Assembly: GCA_012839185.1 (NCBI GenBank)
Contig: DUNU01000022.1
Coordinates: 89,604-126,800 of the forward strand
Reading direction: 5' to 3'
DNA from: Clostridiales bacterium
GTDB lineage: Bacteria > Bacillota > Clostridia > Oscillospirales > Acutalibacteraceae
Length of the DNA: 37,197 nucleotides
Below, one piece after another: positions 15,572 through 24,900 of the stretch. The notes beneath the pieces were generated by a model. The model made no database searches. It saw only the letters and a program-made list of their open reading frames with translations, and was not told where the DNA came from. Made by a program: the position numbers and the translations under genes. How positions within the stretch are numbered: the stretch's first letter is position 1; each line of letters starts with the position of its first letter.

Positions 15572-16324
15572 ATGGCTAAACAGAAAAAATTGTCTGAGGA
15601 ATTTACCAAAGGTATAATCAAAGAAAATCCGGTTTTACGTTTGGTTTTGGGGACTTGTCCCACTCTTGCACTTACCACATCCGTAACAACGGCAATCGGT
15701 ATGGGTATATCCGCAACACTGGTTTTAATATGCTCAAACATTGTTATTTCCGCATTGCGTAAAGTAATTTCCCCGAAGATAAGAATCCCTGCATATATCG
15801 TCATTATCGCATCATTTGTTACAATAGTTCAGATGGCAGTTAAAGCCTATGTTCCCGTACTTGACGAGGCATTGGGTGTTTTTCTTCCGCTTATTGTTGT
15901 AAACTGTATCATCTTAGGTCGTGCCGAAGCATTCGCAGGCAAAAATCCCGTTCTTGCATCTGCCGTTGACGGTCTTGGTATGGGTGTTGGTTTTACTGTT
16001 GCACTTATATTTATGGCAACAATTCGTGAAACCATCGGTGCAGGTTCTTTCCTTGCCGGTGCAGAAAGTCTTCTTGGTGCATTCGGAATTACCGGTTTTA
16101 ACGGTTTCTCTTGGGCTGATAAGCTTGCAACAGTCGGATTGGAGCCAATGCTGATATTCATTCTTCCTGCCGGCGGTTTCTTTGTATTCGGTATATTGAT
16201 TGCTCTTGCAAATAAAATTGCAGAAGGCAAAGGCAAAAAGCCTGCCGAACTTCATTCTTGCGAACATTGTTCTATGCGTGGAAATTGTCCGTCTTTTAGT
16301 CAAAAGGAGGATGAATCAAAATGA
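15572..16324 (+). CDS. rnfE: Rnf electron transport complex subunit RnfE with Cys-containing C-terminal tail
   Basis: RnfE is one of two homologous six-helix membrane subunits that hold an iron-sulfur cluster within the membrane. The conserved Cys-bearing half-helix motifs are present (VLGTCPTLA and VVNCIILGRAEAFA), as is the family segment FTVALIFMATIRE. The 250-aa protein extends beyond the last helix into a cytoplasmic tail with Cys230, Cys233 and Cys239 (CEHCSMRGNC). Start at ATG 15572, preceded by GGAGGGG. Its TGA overlaps the ATG of rnfA (ATGA at 16321-16324), which implies translational coupling. Confidence 0.95.
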   Translation: MAKQKKLSEEFTKGIIKENPVLRLVLGTCPTLALTTSVTTAIGMGISATLVLICSNIVISALRKVISPKIRIPAYIVIIASFVTIVQMAVKAYVPVLDEALGVFLPLIVVNCIILGRAEAFAGKNPVLASAVDGLGMGVGFTVALIFMATIRETIGAGSFLAGAESLLGAFGITGFNGFSWADKLATVGLEPMLIFILPAGGFFVFGILIALANKIAEGKGKKPAELHSCEHCSMRGNCPSFSQKEDESK

Positions 16325-16932
16325 AATACTTTATCGCTCTGATTTTGATGGGACTGTTGACATCCAACTATGTTTTGGCAAAATTCTTGGGGATTTGTCC
16401 GTTTTTGGGCGTATCAAAGAAATTAAACACGGCAGTCGGTATGTCCGCAGCGGTTATATTCGTAATGCTTCTTTCAACCGCCGTTTGTCATCCCATAAAT
16501 ACTCTTTTGGTCAAGCAAGATCTTGAATATTTACAGACTATCGTATTTATTTTGGTTATTGCCGCACTTGTCCAGTTTGTTGAAATTATATTGAAAAAAT
16601 ATATGAAAGCACTTTACAATGCTCTCGGAACATATCTTCCTCTTATTACTACAAACTGTGCGGTTTTGGGTGTTGTAACACTCAATGTCGGAAGTCTTGC
16701 TGAATATGCTCAGTACGGCAGCCCGTTTTTCTATTCAATGGCAAACTCCTTGGGTGCGGGTTTGGGTTTTCTTCTGGCAATGGTAATGTTTGCAGGTGTC
16801 AGAAGCAGACTTGAAGGTAATGATATACCTAAAGGTCTTCAAGGTTTACCGATAACCCTTATTGCCGCAGCCATCACATCTCTTTCATTTTTGGGCTTCT
16901 CCGGCATTATTGAGGGTATGGGTTTAATCTGA
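16321..16932 (+). CDS. rnfA: Rnf electron transport complex subunit RnfA
   Basis: RnfA is homologous to RnfE and, in the complex, faces it with inverted topology. The paired Cys motifs are visible at ICPFLGVSKK and TTNCAVLG, the latter in the second half of the protein, with six hydrophobic segments and 203 aa total, within the family range. The ribosome binding site AAAGGAG lies inside the end of rnfE. Unlike the other genes of the operon, it is followed by a 128-nt gap before rnfB that contains interleaved inverted repeats. Confidence 0.95.
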   Translation: MKYFIALILMGLLTSNYVLAKFLGICPFLGVSKKLNTAVGMSAAVIFVMLLSTAVCHPINTLLVKQDLEYLQTIVFILVIAALVQFVEIILKKYMKALYNALGTYLPLITTNCAVLGVVTLNVGSLAEYAQYGSPFFYSMANSLGAGLGFLLAMVMFAGVRSRLEGNDIPKGLQGLPITLIAAAITSLSFLGFSGIIEGMGLI

Positions 16933-16944
16933 TCTTGCTCATAG

Positions 16945-17033
16945 AAACTCAGACTGAAAATGAAAATAGAAAAGCGAAAATTGATATAAAAGTCCTTTGG
17001 AATTTTGAGTTTATTCTCTGCCTGTTCGCTTTT
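16945..17033 (+). other. Interleaved inverted repeats in the rnfA-rnfB gap (possible pseudoknot)
   Basis: Two complementary pairs interlock in the order A-B-A'-B'. A is AAACTCAGA (16945-16953) with TTTGAGTTT (17004-17012), 9 bp with one G-U. B is AAAAGCGAA (16970-16978) with TTCGCTTTT (17025-17033), 9 bp and perfect. This order is the topology of an H-type pseudoknot, although the two stems could instead form alternately. The element ends about 28 nt before the rnfB start. No good T-run follows, so it is not a standard terminator. Confidence 0.4.
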
Positions 17034-17060
17034 GCTTATTAAACAAAACGGGAGAAAAAT

Positions 17061-17861
17061 ATGAACCCTATTATTTTAGCAGTTATAATACTTTCCGCAA
17101 TCGGTTTGATTTCTGGTTTGGGGCTTAGTGTTGCATCCAAATTTTTTGCTGTGTCGGTTGATGAAAAAGCGGAGGCAATTCGGGAAATATTGCCCGGAGC
17201 AAACTGTGGTGCGTGTGGATTTGCCGGTTGTGATGATTATGCCGCAGCATTATCAAAAGGGAAAACTACCGATACCGCAAAATGCACACCGGGAGGCGAT
17301 GAGTGCTCATTGGCAATTGCCGAATTATTGGGACTTTCAGCCGGTAAAATAGCACCGCAAGCTGCTGTTGTTCTTTGTAATGGCACAAATGCCAATGCAA
17401 AGTTAAAAATGAAATATGTCGGTGTTGATTCTTGTCGTATGGCGAAACAACTTTTCGGCGGGCCGAAAGAATGTATTTACGGCTGCATCGGCTTAGGAGA
17501 CTGTGTAAGAGTTTGTCCCTACGATGCAATAAAAATATGCGACGGTGTTGCCCGTATTGATCCGCTTGTTTGTCGTGCTTGCAAGTTGTGCATGAAAAAT
17601 TGTCCGAAACACCTGATTGAAATGAAACCTATTCACGAGGCAAAAGCGGCTGTATTTTGCAAAAATAAGGATAAGGGTGCACTTACAAGAAAAGAATGTA
17701 CGGCAGGTTGTATTGGTTGTATGAAATGTGAAAAGGTTTGTCCGACCGGAGCTGTTACGGTTAAGAATTTTGTTGCTCATGTTAATACCGGTCTTTGTGA
17801 CGGTTGCGGACTTTGCGTTGAGGAATGTCCCGTAAAATGCATAAGCCTTGTTCGTAATTAA
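17061..17861 (+). CDS. rnfB: Rnf electron transport complex subunit RnfB (polyferredoxin)
   Basis: RnfB takes electrons from reduced ferredoxin. It has an N-terminal membrane anchor (about residues 3-25), then the CGACGFAGC cluster motif with a downstream Cys in AKCTPGG, and several ferredoxin-type [4Fe-4S] motifs: CIYGCIGLGDCVRVC, CRACKLCMKNC, CIGCMKCEKVC and CDGCGLCVEEC. The length is 266 aa. The start at 17061 follows ACGGGAG. In this operon it is last of the six rnf genes, as in Acetobacterium-type clusters. The ruvX gene starts 8 nt after its stop. Confidence 0.95.
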   Translation: MNPIILAVIILSAIGLISGLGLSVASKFFAVSVDEKAEAIREILPGANCGACGFAGCDDYAAALSKGKTTDTAKCTPGGDECSLAIAELLGLSAGKIAPQAAVVLCNGTNANAKLKMKYVGVDSCRMAKQLFGGPKECIYGCIGLGDCVRVCPYDAIKICDGVARIDPLVCRACKLCMKNCPKHLIEMKPIHEAKAAVFCKNKDKGALTRKECTAGCIGCMKCEKVCPTGAVTVKNFVAHVNTGLCDGCGLCVEECPVKCISLVRN

Positions 17862-17869
17862 CAGGCAAA

Positions 17870-18289
17870 ATGGTAATATTAAGCGTAGATTACGGTGATG
17901 TCCGAACAGGCATTGCCGTATGCGATAAAAACGAGCTTTTGGCATCTCCTATCGGGACGATTAACCAGCCAGATGTCGAAAAACTCTGTGATGAAATAAT
18001 CAAAATCTGTAACGAATATAAAGCGGAAATGATATGTCTCGGACTTCCGAAAAATATGGACGGTTCAGAGGGTTTTCGTGCCGAACATGTCAAAGAATTT
18101 GCAGAAATATTACGGGAAAAATCGGGACTTCCGCTTGAATTTGTTGATGAGAGACTTACTACGGTAGCCGCACACAGAGCATTAAATGAAACAAATACAC
18201 GTGGGAAAAAGCGGAAAAATATCGTTGACACCGTCAGTGCCGTAATGATATTGGAAAACTTCCTCACCATTCGCAAAAATCAAAAATAA
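17870..18289 (+). CDS. ruvX: Putative Holliday junction resolvase/pre-16S rRNA nuclease RuvX (YqgF)
   Basis: YqgF/RuvX is a small RNase H-fold nuclease implicated in Holliday junction resolution and, in E. coli and others, in processing the 5' end of 16S rRNA. At 139 aa the size is typical. Catalytic residues appear in LSVDYGDVRTGIA (first Asp), LGLPKNMDGSEG, and FVDERLTTVAA (Asp-Glu), with a late Asp in KNIVDTVSAVMIL. It begins 8 nt after rnfB with no strong ribosome binding site and so probably depends on the rnf transcript, although its function is unrelated. A hairpin follows directly after the stop. Confidence 0.92.
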   Translation: MVILSVDYGDVRTGIAVCDKNELLASPIGTINQPDVEKLCDEIIKICNEYKAEMICLGLPKNMDGSEGFRAEHVKEFAEILREKSGLPLEFVDERLTTVAAHRALNETNTRGKKRKNIVDTVSAVMILENFLTIRKNQK

Positions 18290-18315
18290 CTGCCAAGACC
18301 GGCAGTTATTTAATA
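18286..18315 (+). terminator. Probable intrinsic terminator after ruvX
   Basis: A 9-bp perfect stem (ATAACTGCC at 18286-18294 with GGCAGTTAT at 18301-18309) with a 6-nt loop overlaps the ruvX stop codon. The T-tail is weak (TTTAATAAAT), so termination may be partial. It would close the long gene run that starts at apgM and also lies between convergent genes. Confidence 0.55.
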
Positions 18316-18366
18316 AATCTATGCATATTGAATAAAGCGGAAGAGTCGCAGTCGTCAGCGGCTTTT

Positions 18367-19110
18367 TTAGTTTTCCTGTTCGGTTTCTTCTGCTTCGGTG
18401 ATTGAATATACTGACATATCTATAAAAACATCTTCCGGTTTGACTGTTCCCGTTTCAAATGCAAGCAATTCCCAAGAGGAGTAGAGTGAGTTTTGAACGG
18501 TATAAACGGCACATTTGCTGACAAAACCATATTCTTGGTCAACCCACACGAAAGCATAAGCGGTCAAGGTTCCGTTTGTATAAATGCTTTTAAGATAGCG
18601 GTCGCAGATTCTGCCGACAATTTCTTCAGTACCTTCTTTAATGACATCATTGCTCTGAGCGAAATCACTTTCAATGGCGGAAACACGCATAAATCCGCTT
18701 GTAAGAGTTGCCATATCCTGATTAGCCAAGAAAGTATGAGCGGCTTTATTTGTAACAGTATTGATGGCAAATTCATCAATACCGCCTTCAACTTCTTCAA
18801 AATATGAAACCATACCGTTAGCCTCATCAATAGCCTTATACAGCCCTTCACAACGAATTTCGGTGATTTTTGATGCTGTGCCGGTATCGGCGTAGTTATA
18901 AGTGAGTTTATAATTCCCCGTCCACGAATTGTCAGAGACATAAATTGAACCTATGCTTGTGTTTTGCTCATCGGGCTCGGTATATACGCGGGTGGCAACT
19001 TGTGTCTGAGTTTCCGTTTCAATAGTTCCGCTGCTGTCTGAATCACAGCCTGACAGCACAAAAATGCCGATCAGGAGTATTGAAATTACTGTGATAAAGG
19101 ATTTTTTCAT
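18367..19110 (-). CDS. Predicted lipoprotein of unknown function
   Basis: Start placed at 19110, where GGAAG lies upstream on the minus strand and the protein begins MKKSFITVISILL; upstream residues in the open frame are unlikely to be translated. A lipoprotein signal with lipobox LSGC (Cys22) is followed by an acidic, Ser/Thr-rich tether (DSDSSGTIETETQTQ) and a globular domain of about 190 residues without recognisable motifs. The mature protein would be attached to the outer face of the membrane. It has its own promoter and is divergent from araB; whether it relates to sugar binding is unknown. The 247-aa length and lack of a periplasmic-binding fold signature argue against a standard solute-binding protein. 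Confidence 0.75.
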   Translation of the reverse strand: MKKSFITVISILLIGIFVLSGCDSDSSGTIETETQTQVATRVYTEPDEQNTSIGSIYVSDNSWTGNYKLTYNYADTGTASKITEIRCEGLYKAIDEANGMVSYFEEVEGGIDEFAINTVTNKAAHTFLANQDMATLTSGFMRVSAIESDFAQSNDVIKEGTEEIVGRICDRYLKSIYTNGTLTAYAFVWVDQEYGFVSKCAVYTVQNSLYSSWELLAFETGTVKPEDVFIDMSVYSITEAEETEQEN

Positions 19111-19146
19111 AATATCTTCCAATCTAATACTTTCTATCTTTTTTGC

Positions 19147-19175
19147 ATTATAACTCATTATGTAAAAAAATGCAA
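19147..19175 (-). promoter_or_regulatory. Sigma-A type promoter for the lipoprotein gene
   Basis: On the minus strand TTGCAT (19170-19175) and TATAAT (19147-19152) are 17 nt apart and 37 nt upstream of the chosen start. The -35 box lies only about 20 bp from the -35 box of the divergent araB promoter, so one regulator could act on both. Confidence 0.75.
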
Positions 19176-19194
19176 GATTATTTGGGAAATTTAC

Positions 19195-19223
19195 TTGTAA
19201 ATTTTCTTTGAATATGTTATAAT
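19195..19223 (+). promoter_or_regulatory. araB: Sigma-A type promoter for araB
   Basis: TTGTAA (19195-19200) and TATAAT (19218-19223) are separated by 17 nt and lie about 50 nt upstream of the araB start codon. Just downstream, TACAA-GAGGTA-TTGTA (19240-19255) is a small inverted repeat in the leader, a possible operator position for a sugar-responsive repressor. Confidence 0.7.
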
Positions 19224-19239
19224 AAAAATCAGTGAATTA

Positions 19240-19255
19240 TACAAGAGGTATTGTA
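19240..19255. promoter_or_regulatory. Possible operator palindrome in the araB leader
   Basis: The inverted repeat TACAA (19240-19244) and TTGTA (19251-19255) with a 6-bp centre lies between the -10 box and the araB ribosome binding site AAAGGAGG. AraR operators of Bacillus contain TTGTAC and GTACAA half sites, but in the opposite arrangement, so I do not assign it to AraR. Short repeats like this occur by chance in AT-rich DNA. Confidence 0.25.
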
Positions 19256-19273
19256 CCCTAAAAGGAGGACTAT

Positions 19274-20917
19274 ATGGCAAAATATTCAATCGGCGTAGAT
19301 TACGGTACTTTATCCGGTCGTGCTTTAATTGTTAATATTGAAACAGGCGAAGAACTTGCGAGCAGCGTTTTTGATTATCCGCATGCGGTTATGGATGAAG
19401 CATTGCCGAGCGGTAAGAAGTTAGGGCAAGATTGGGCTTTACAGCATCCGCAGGACTATTTAGATGTATTATATAATACTATTCCCGCAATTCTTAAAGA
19501 ATCGGGTGTAAATCCGACTGATGTTATCGGTATCGGTATGGACTTTACCGCCTGTACATTGTTACCTTGCAAAAATGACGGAACTCCGCTTGCATTTTTA
19601 CCCGAATATAAAGACGAGCCGCATGCTTATGTAAAACTCTGGAAACATCACGCGGCACAAAAACACGCAAATATGCTTAATGATATTGCGACAGAGCGTG
19701 GCGAAAAATGGCTTAAAAACTATGGTGGCAAGATTTCTTCCGAATGGGCAATTCCGAAGATTTGGCAAGTCCTTGACGAGTGTGAAGAAATATATAACGA
19801 AGCTGACAGATTTATTGAAGCTGTTGACTGGGTGGCTTGGATGCTTACGGGAAAAGAAAGCCGTAACGCATGTTGTGCGGGTTATAAAGAGATGTGGAAC
19901 AAGACAACGGGTTATCCCTCAAAGGATTTCTTCAAGGCTCTTGACCCCCGTCTTGAAAATGTTGTAGAAGAAAAATTAGGTCTTGAAATTACTCCTTGCG
20001 GTGAATGTGTCGGAACATTAACTCCCGAAATGGCTCAGAAACTTGGTTTGACTACTGATGTTGCCGTTGCCGCGGGTATTATCGATGCTCATGTATTTGT
20101 TCCCGCAGTCGGAATTACAAGTTCGGGCAAAATGCTTGCTATTATGGGAACTTCAACTTGTCATATGCTTTTAGGAACGGAAGAAAAGCAAGTTCCGGGT
20201 ATGTGCGGTGTTGTTGCCGATGGTATTTTGCCGGGATTTTACGGTTATGAAGCAGGTCAGGCATGTGTCGGCGACCATTTTGCGTGGTTTATTGATAATT
20301 GTCTTCCTGCAAGTTATTATGAAGATGCTAAAGAGCAGGGAATGAATATTCATAAATATCTTCGTTCCAAAGCTGAAAAATATCGTCCGGGTGAAAGCGG
20401 ACTTTTGGCACTTGATTGGTGGAACGGTAACCGTTCCTGCCTTGTTGATGTCGATTTAACCGGAATGATGCTCGGTATGACATTGCTTACAAAACCCGAA
20501 GAAATATATCGTGCGTTGATTGAGGCAACTGCATTCGGTACGCGTATGATTATTGAAACTTTCCGTGAGAACGGTGTCGCCATTGATGAGTTTTACGCAG
20601 CGGGCGGTATTGCAAAGAAAGACCCGATGACAATGCAGATTTATGCAGATGTCATAAAAATGCCCATTCGTATCGCAGGCTCCGATCAGGGTGGTGCTTT
20701 GGGCTCTGCAATATTTGGTGCCGTTGCCGGAAACGGATATGAAAATGTTTATCAGGCAGCCGAAGTTATGGGCAAAGTTCTTGACACCGTCTATGAACCG
20801 ATAGCAGAAAATGCCGAGATTTATGATAAACTCTATGCCGAATATAAGATTTTACACGACTATTTTGGCAGAGGCGAGAATGACGTTATGAAACGATTGA
20901 AGGCTCTTAAAGATTAA
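19274..20917 (+). CDS. araB: Ribulokinase AraB
   Basis: AraB phosphorylates L-ribulose to L-ribulose 5-phosphate in arabinose catabolism. The 547-aa protein has the FGGY-kinase layout: N-terminal phosphate loop region [13 protein letters not shown], substrate-site stretch IGMDFTACT, central [10 protein letters not shown] and [10 protein letters not shown], a hinge with [11 protein letters not shown], and the C-terminal family signature [17 protein letters not shown] followed by [20 protein letters not shown] and [15 protein letters not shown]. The start is well supported by AAAGGAGG 5 nt upstream. No araA or araD is adjacent, so the rest of the pathway must be elsewhere. The metallophosphoesterase gene starts 17 nt after its stop. 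Confidence 0.95.
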   Translation: MAKYSIGVDYGTLSGRALIVNIETGEELASSVFDYPHAVMDEALPSGKKLGQDWALQHPQDYLDVLYNTIPAILKESGVNPTDVIGIGMDFTACTLLPCKNDGTPLAFLPEYKDEPHAYVKLWKHHAAQKHANMLNDIATERGEKWLKNYGGKISSEWAIPKIWQVLDECEEIYNEADRFIEAVDWVAWMLTGKESRNACCAGYKEMWNKTTGYPSKDFFKALDPRLENVVEEKLGLEITPCGECVGTLTPEMAQKLGLTTDVAVAAGIIDAHVFVPAVGITSSGKMLAIMGTSTCHMLLGTEEKQVPGMCGVVADGILPGFYGYEAGQACVGDHFAWFIDNCLPASYYEDAKEQGMNIHKYLRSKAEKYRPGESGLLALDWWNGNRSCLVDVDLTGMMLGMTLLTKPEEIYRALIEATAFGTRMIIETFRENGVAIDEFYAAGGIAKKDPMTMQIYADVIKMPIRIAGSDQGGALGSAIFGAVAGNGYENVYQAAEVMGKVLDTVYEPIAENAEIYDKLYAEYKILHDYFGRGENDVMKRLKALKD

Positions 20918-20934
20918 AATTCGGGAACGATATT

Positions 20935-21906
20935 ATGCTTAAATTCAAAGACGGAAAATTCAAAATTCTCGCAATATCGGACATTCACGGTGTAACGGAT
21001 TTTGATAAGAGAATATGTCCCGCTTTGGGAAAATTGCTTGATGATGTCAAACCGGATTTTGTATTCGTGCTTGGTGATATTTTCTGGGATCCGCAGAATG
21101 ATTCTTATGAAGGAATGAAGAGTTTTTGTGATGCGTTTTTTGCGGAGATTGAAAAAAGAAATATCTATTGGTCTTATGTGTTCGGCAATCATGATTCAAA
21201 CGAAAAAAGTGCTTACGATCAAAGACCGATTTATGCACAGTACGAACATTGTTTATATGAAAATTCCCCCGAGGGCGTTCATGGATATTCAAACTATGTT
21301 TTGCCGGTTTACAATGAAGCGGGCGATGATATAGTATATAACATATGGGCTTTAGACACTCATGATAATGTTTCCGACTATTGCAAATATATAGGAATAC
21401 CCAGAGAAACAAAATGGGAACATGAATGCACTCATCCCTTAAGTTTACGCGGTGAGTGCGGAGGTTATGACACGCTGCGATTTAGTCAACTTATGTGGTA
21501 TTGGAATAAATCGGTTGAACTTGAAAATAAAGCGGGACATAAGATTCCCGGACTTTTGGGCTTGCATATACCCATTCCCGAATATTCCCTGATTTTAAGA
21601 AACACCGCCCATCTGTATTTTGACGGAATATCCCGTGAAAATGTAGGCACTGGACCGATAAATTCCGGTTTGTTTAACTGCATTCTGGAACGAGGCGATA
21701 TAAAAACCATCGTTGCAGGTCATGACCACATAAACGATTATACGGGAAAATATTACGGAGTAACTTTGACTTATGACGGCGGGCTTTCCTATAACGGCTA
21801 TTGTCATGATGACATCAGAGGCGGCAGAGTTTTTGAAATTGATGAAAATGATGCTTGGAATATTAGAACTTATATGGCAAGAGTTTCTCTTGATGATAAT
21901 GTTTAA
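20935..21906 (+). CDS. Calcineurin-like metallophosphoesterase
   Basis: A two-metal phosphoesterase with all the core motifs: DIHG (Asp16, His18), GDIFWD (Asp48), GNHD (Asn85, His86), GLHIP (His211) and GHDH (His263, His265). The 323-aa length and the arrangement resemble the purple-acid-phosphatase/Ser-Thr-phosphatase-like proteins common in gut Firmicutes, related to yeast Dcr2-type enzymes by architecture. No signal peptide is visible, so it is probably cytoplasmic. The substrate is unknown; its position between araB and lacZ suggests a sugar phosphate or phosphodiester, but that is inference only. The ribosome binding site is weak. The lacZ start follows 25 nt after the stop. Confidence 0.85.
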   Translation: MLKFKDGKFKILAISDIHGVTDFDKRICPALGKLLDDVKPDFVFVLGDIFWDPQNDSYEGMKSFCDAFFAEIEKRNIYWSYVFGNHDSNEKSAYDQRPIYAQYEHCLYENSPEGVHGYSNYVLPVYNEAGDDIVYNIWALDTHDNVSDYCKYIGIPRETKWEHECTHPLSLRGECGGYDTLRFSQLMWYWNKSVELENKAGHKIPGLLGLHIPIPEYSLILRNTAHLYFDGISRENVGTGPINSGLFNCILERGDIKTIVAGHDHINDYTGKYYGVTLTYDGGLSYNGYCHDDIRGGRVFEIDENDAWNIRTYMARVSLDDNV

Positions 21907-21931
21907 TTAAAATACTCTTAAGGAGATGTTT

Positions 21932-24900
21932 ATGAAATACAAAATTAACAAAACCAACTATCGTGATTTTGATGCTTTGCATATCGGCGATTTAGCACCT
22001 CGTGCTTATGCCATTCCCTTCTCAACTTCCGCAAAGGCTTCGAAGGCAGATTTTCGTACCGAACGCTATGACAGCAATATGGTTACTTGTCTGTCAGGTG
22101 AGTGGGATTTTAAGTATTACAAAGATTGTAATAAGATGCCCAACACGTTAAATACCGAAAAAACAAAATTCGATAAAATCACTGTTCCTTCAACCTGGCA
22201 GAGAACGGGTTATGAAGAGCCGGTTTACTTAAACTGCCCCTATGAGTTCAAGACTTTTGCTCCTCTTCTTCCCGAAAAAATGTCTTCGGCAATTTACCGC
22301 AAGACTTTCGATATCAAGGATGCAAGCAAGACTTATATTCTCTCATTCTTGGGTATAGCAAATAATGCCGATATTTATGTAAACGGTGAATTTGTAGGTT
22401 ACAGAGAAGGCACTCACAATACAACCGAATATGATATTTCAAAGAATATCATCGAGGGTGAAAATGAACTTTTAGTTGTAATGCACAAGTGGTGCAACGG
22501 CTCATTCTTGGAAGCACAGGATATGTTCAGAGAAAACGGTATATTCCGTGATGTGCTTCTTTTCGCTTATGACGATGCGTATATTTTCGACTATGACATT
22601 CGCTGTGAGAAAAAACGCAGCGGTTATGATATGACCATCAAGTTTGATTTGTGCGGAAATATCGACGACATTATTTTTGAATGTAAGATTAAGTCGGGCA
22701 AGGATGTTGTTGCAGCTGCCGAATGTGATGCGGCTGACGGCGAAATCACACTTAAAAATCTTGATGTTATAGAATGGAATGCAGAAATTCCGACAACTTA
22801 TGATGTCGTCCTTTCTCTTAAAAAGGGCAAGAAAGAGAAAATGGCATTACGTCAGATTTATGCTTTCAGAACCATTGAAATTAAGGGTAATATTTATTAC
22901 TTCAACGGCAAAAAGATTAAGACAAAGGGTGTAAACCACCACGATACACATCTCACAAAAGGCTATGCAATGGGTCTTGAAGACATTGAAAAAGACATTA
23001 AACTTATGAAAGAGTATAATGTCAATACCGTTCGTACTGCTCACTATCCTTCCGATCCTTTCCTTCTTCAGTGTGCGTGTGTTTACGGTATTTATGTCTG
23101 TGATGAAGCGGATATTGAAACTCACGGTTGCGGCGAACTTTATGAAAATGATTCGCAACTTTCAATGGACTATTCATTCCAGCCTCGTTATGTTGACAGA
23201 GTAAATCGCATGTACATGCGTGACAGAAATAACGGATGTATCATCATGTGGTCGTTAGGAAATGAAGCCGGCGGATATTTCAATCAGGATGCTTGTTATG
23301 ATTTAATAAAGTCCTACAAGAGTGATATTCCCGTTCATTATGAAGGCGTTATTGAAACAAAACGTTTTGCTTATGACGTTTCAAGTGAAATGTACACAAG
23401 CATTCCGAACCTTCGTAAGATGGTAAAGGGCGAACACCGTCGTCGTCACAGTTTTGTTGACGGGGTTGATTTGTTTAGTACAAGACCGTTTTTTATGTGT
23501 GAATATGCTCACGCTATGGGTGTCGGTCCCGGCAACCTCAATGAATATTGGGAAATTATCTATGACAATGACTTTATGATGGGTGGTTGTATCTGGGAAT
23601 GGGCGGATCATACGGTATTACATGAAGTAACCGAAACATCCAAGTATAAGTATAAATACACTTACGGCGGCGACCACGGCGAGCCTCAACATGACGGACA
23701 TTTCTGCGTTGACGGACTTTTCTATGCGGACAGAAGACCGCATACCGGTGCAAGAGCGATGAAATATGCCTATCGTCCGGTAATTTGTGAAAAAATCGGA
23801 AATTCCTATGCCTTTACAAATACCAATCGTTTCAGGAATACCGATTACATAAGTGCAAAGTGGACTTTGTTTGAAAATGGTGAAGCAGTTGAAGGTGGAG
23901 ACCTTTCACTAAGTATTGCTCCCGAAAAGACTGCAAAGATAAAGATTGAGCATAAGAAAATTGATACAAAGAAGGCAAATCATCTGAATATAGAATATTT
24001 TGATGGAGAGCATCTTCTTGCCGTTGAGCAACTTGTACTTTCCGAAGGCAAGATTGACTGCGATTTCGATGTTAAAGATGCACCGATTTCTGCTTCAATA
24101 GACGGTGACAATCTTAATATTACATTTGAAAACGGTAACTTTGCAATCAATGCCGCAAACGGCGTAATTTCTGAATATGTAAAAAACGGGAAGAATATTA
24201 TCAAATCCGGCACAAAAATTGCTCCCAACGTTACTCGTGCCGCGATTGACAATGATGCTGCACTTTTCTGGAAATTTAAGCGTAAAGGGCTTGATATTAA
24301 CGAGTTTGGTCTTAAATGCGATAAACTTGATGATATTGAGATAAAGAAAAACGCTGTTGAGATTGAGCGTGAAGCCGAATTCGGATTTAAGGGGCACGAT
24401 GATATTGCCGTAGAATTTGAGTATAAAATTACTATTTTCAGTAACGGTGCTCTCAAAGTGTCCGGAGAGGTAAAAGGCGATAATTTCGACCTTGCAGATT
24501 TGGTGCGTATGGGTATTACATTAGAGCTTGACGAAAGTTTTGATAATGTAAAATATTTCGGTGCAGGTCCTTATGAAAATATGCCCGACTTTAAGTCGCA
24601 AAGTCCTGTCGGTATTTACGAATCCACCGTTGACGGATTTTATGAGCCTTATGTATTCCCACAGGAGAACGGAATGCATTGTGACTGTCGCTATGTCGAA
24701 TTGACCGATAATGAGCAGAGATTAACGGTTAAATCCGATAGCCTTTTCGCATTCTCCGCACATCACTTTACGCAAGAGAATCTTCATAAGGCACAGCATA
24801 TTGAGGATATTGAAAATTCACATTCTACTTTCCTTACATTAGATGCTTATACCCGCGGTGTCGGTTCATCGTCCTGTGGACCCGATACTCTTGAGGAATA

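Noticed and set aside
15847-16303. Two 129-codon minus-strand open frames opposite rnfE
   Set aside because: Both are opposite a firmly identified RnfE and show no domain, start site or promoter.
18325-18377. AAAGC...GCTTTTTT at the end of the lipoprotein gene as a second terminator
   Set aside because: Only a 5-bp outer stem with a poorly paired interior can be drawn, too weak to call.
23980-24456. 158-codon minus-strand open frame opposite lacZ
   Set aside because: Antisense of the second Ig-like and linker region of LacZ with no supporting signals.
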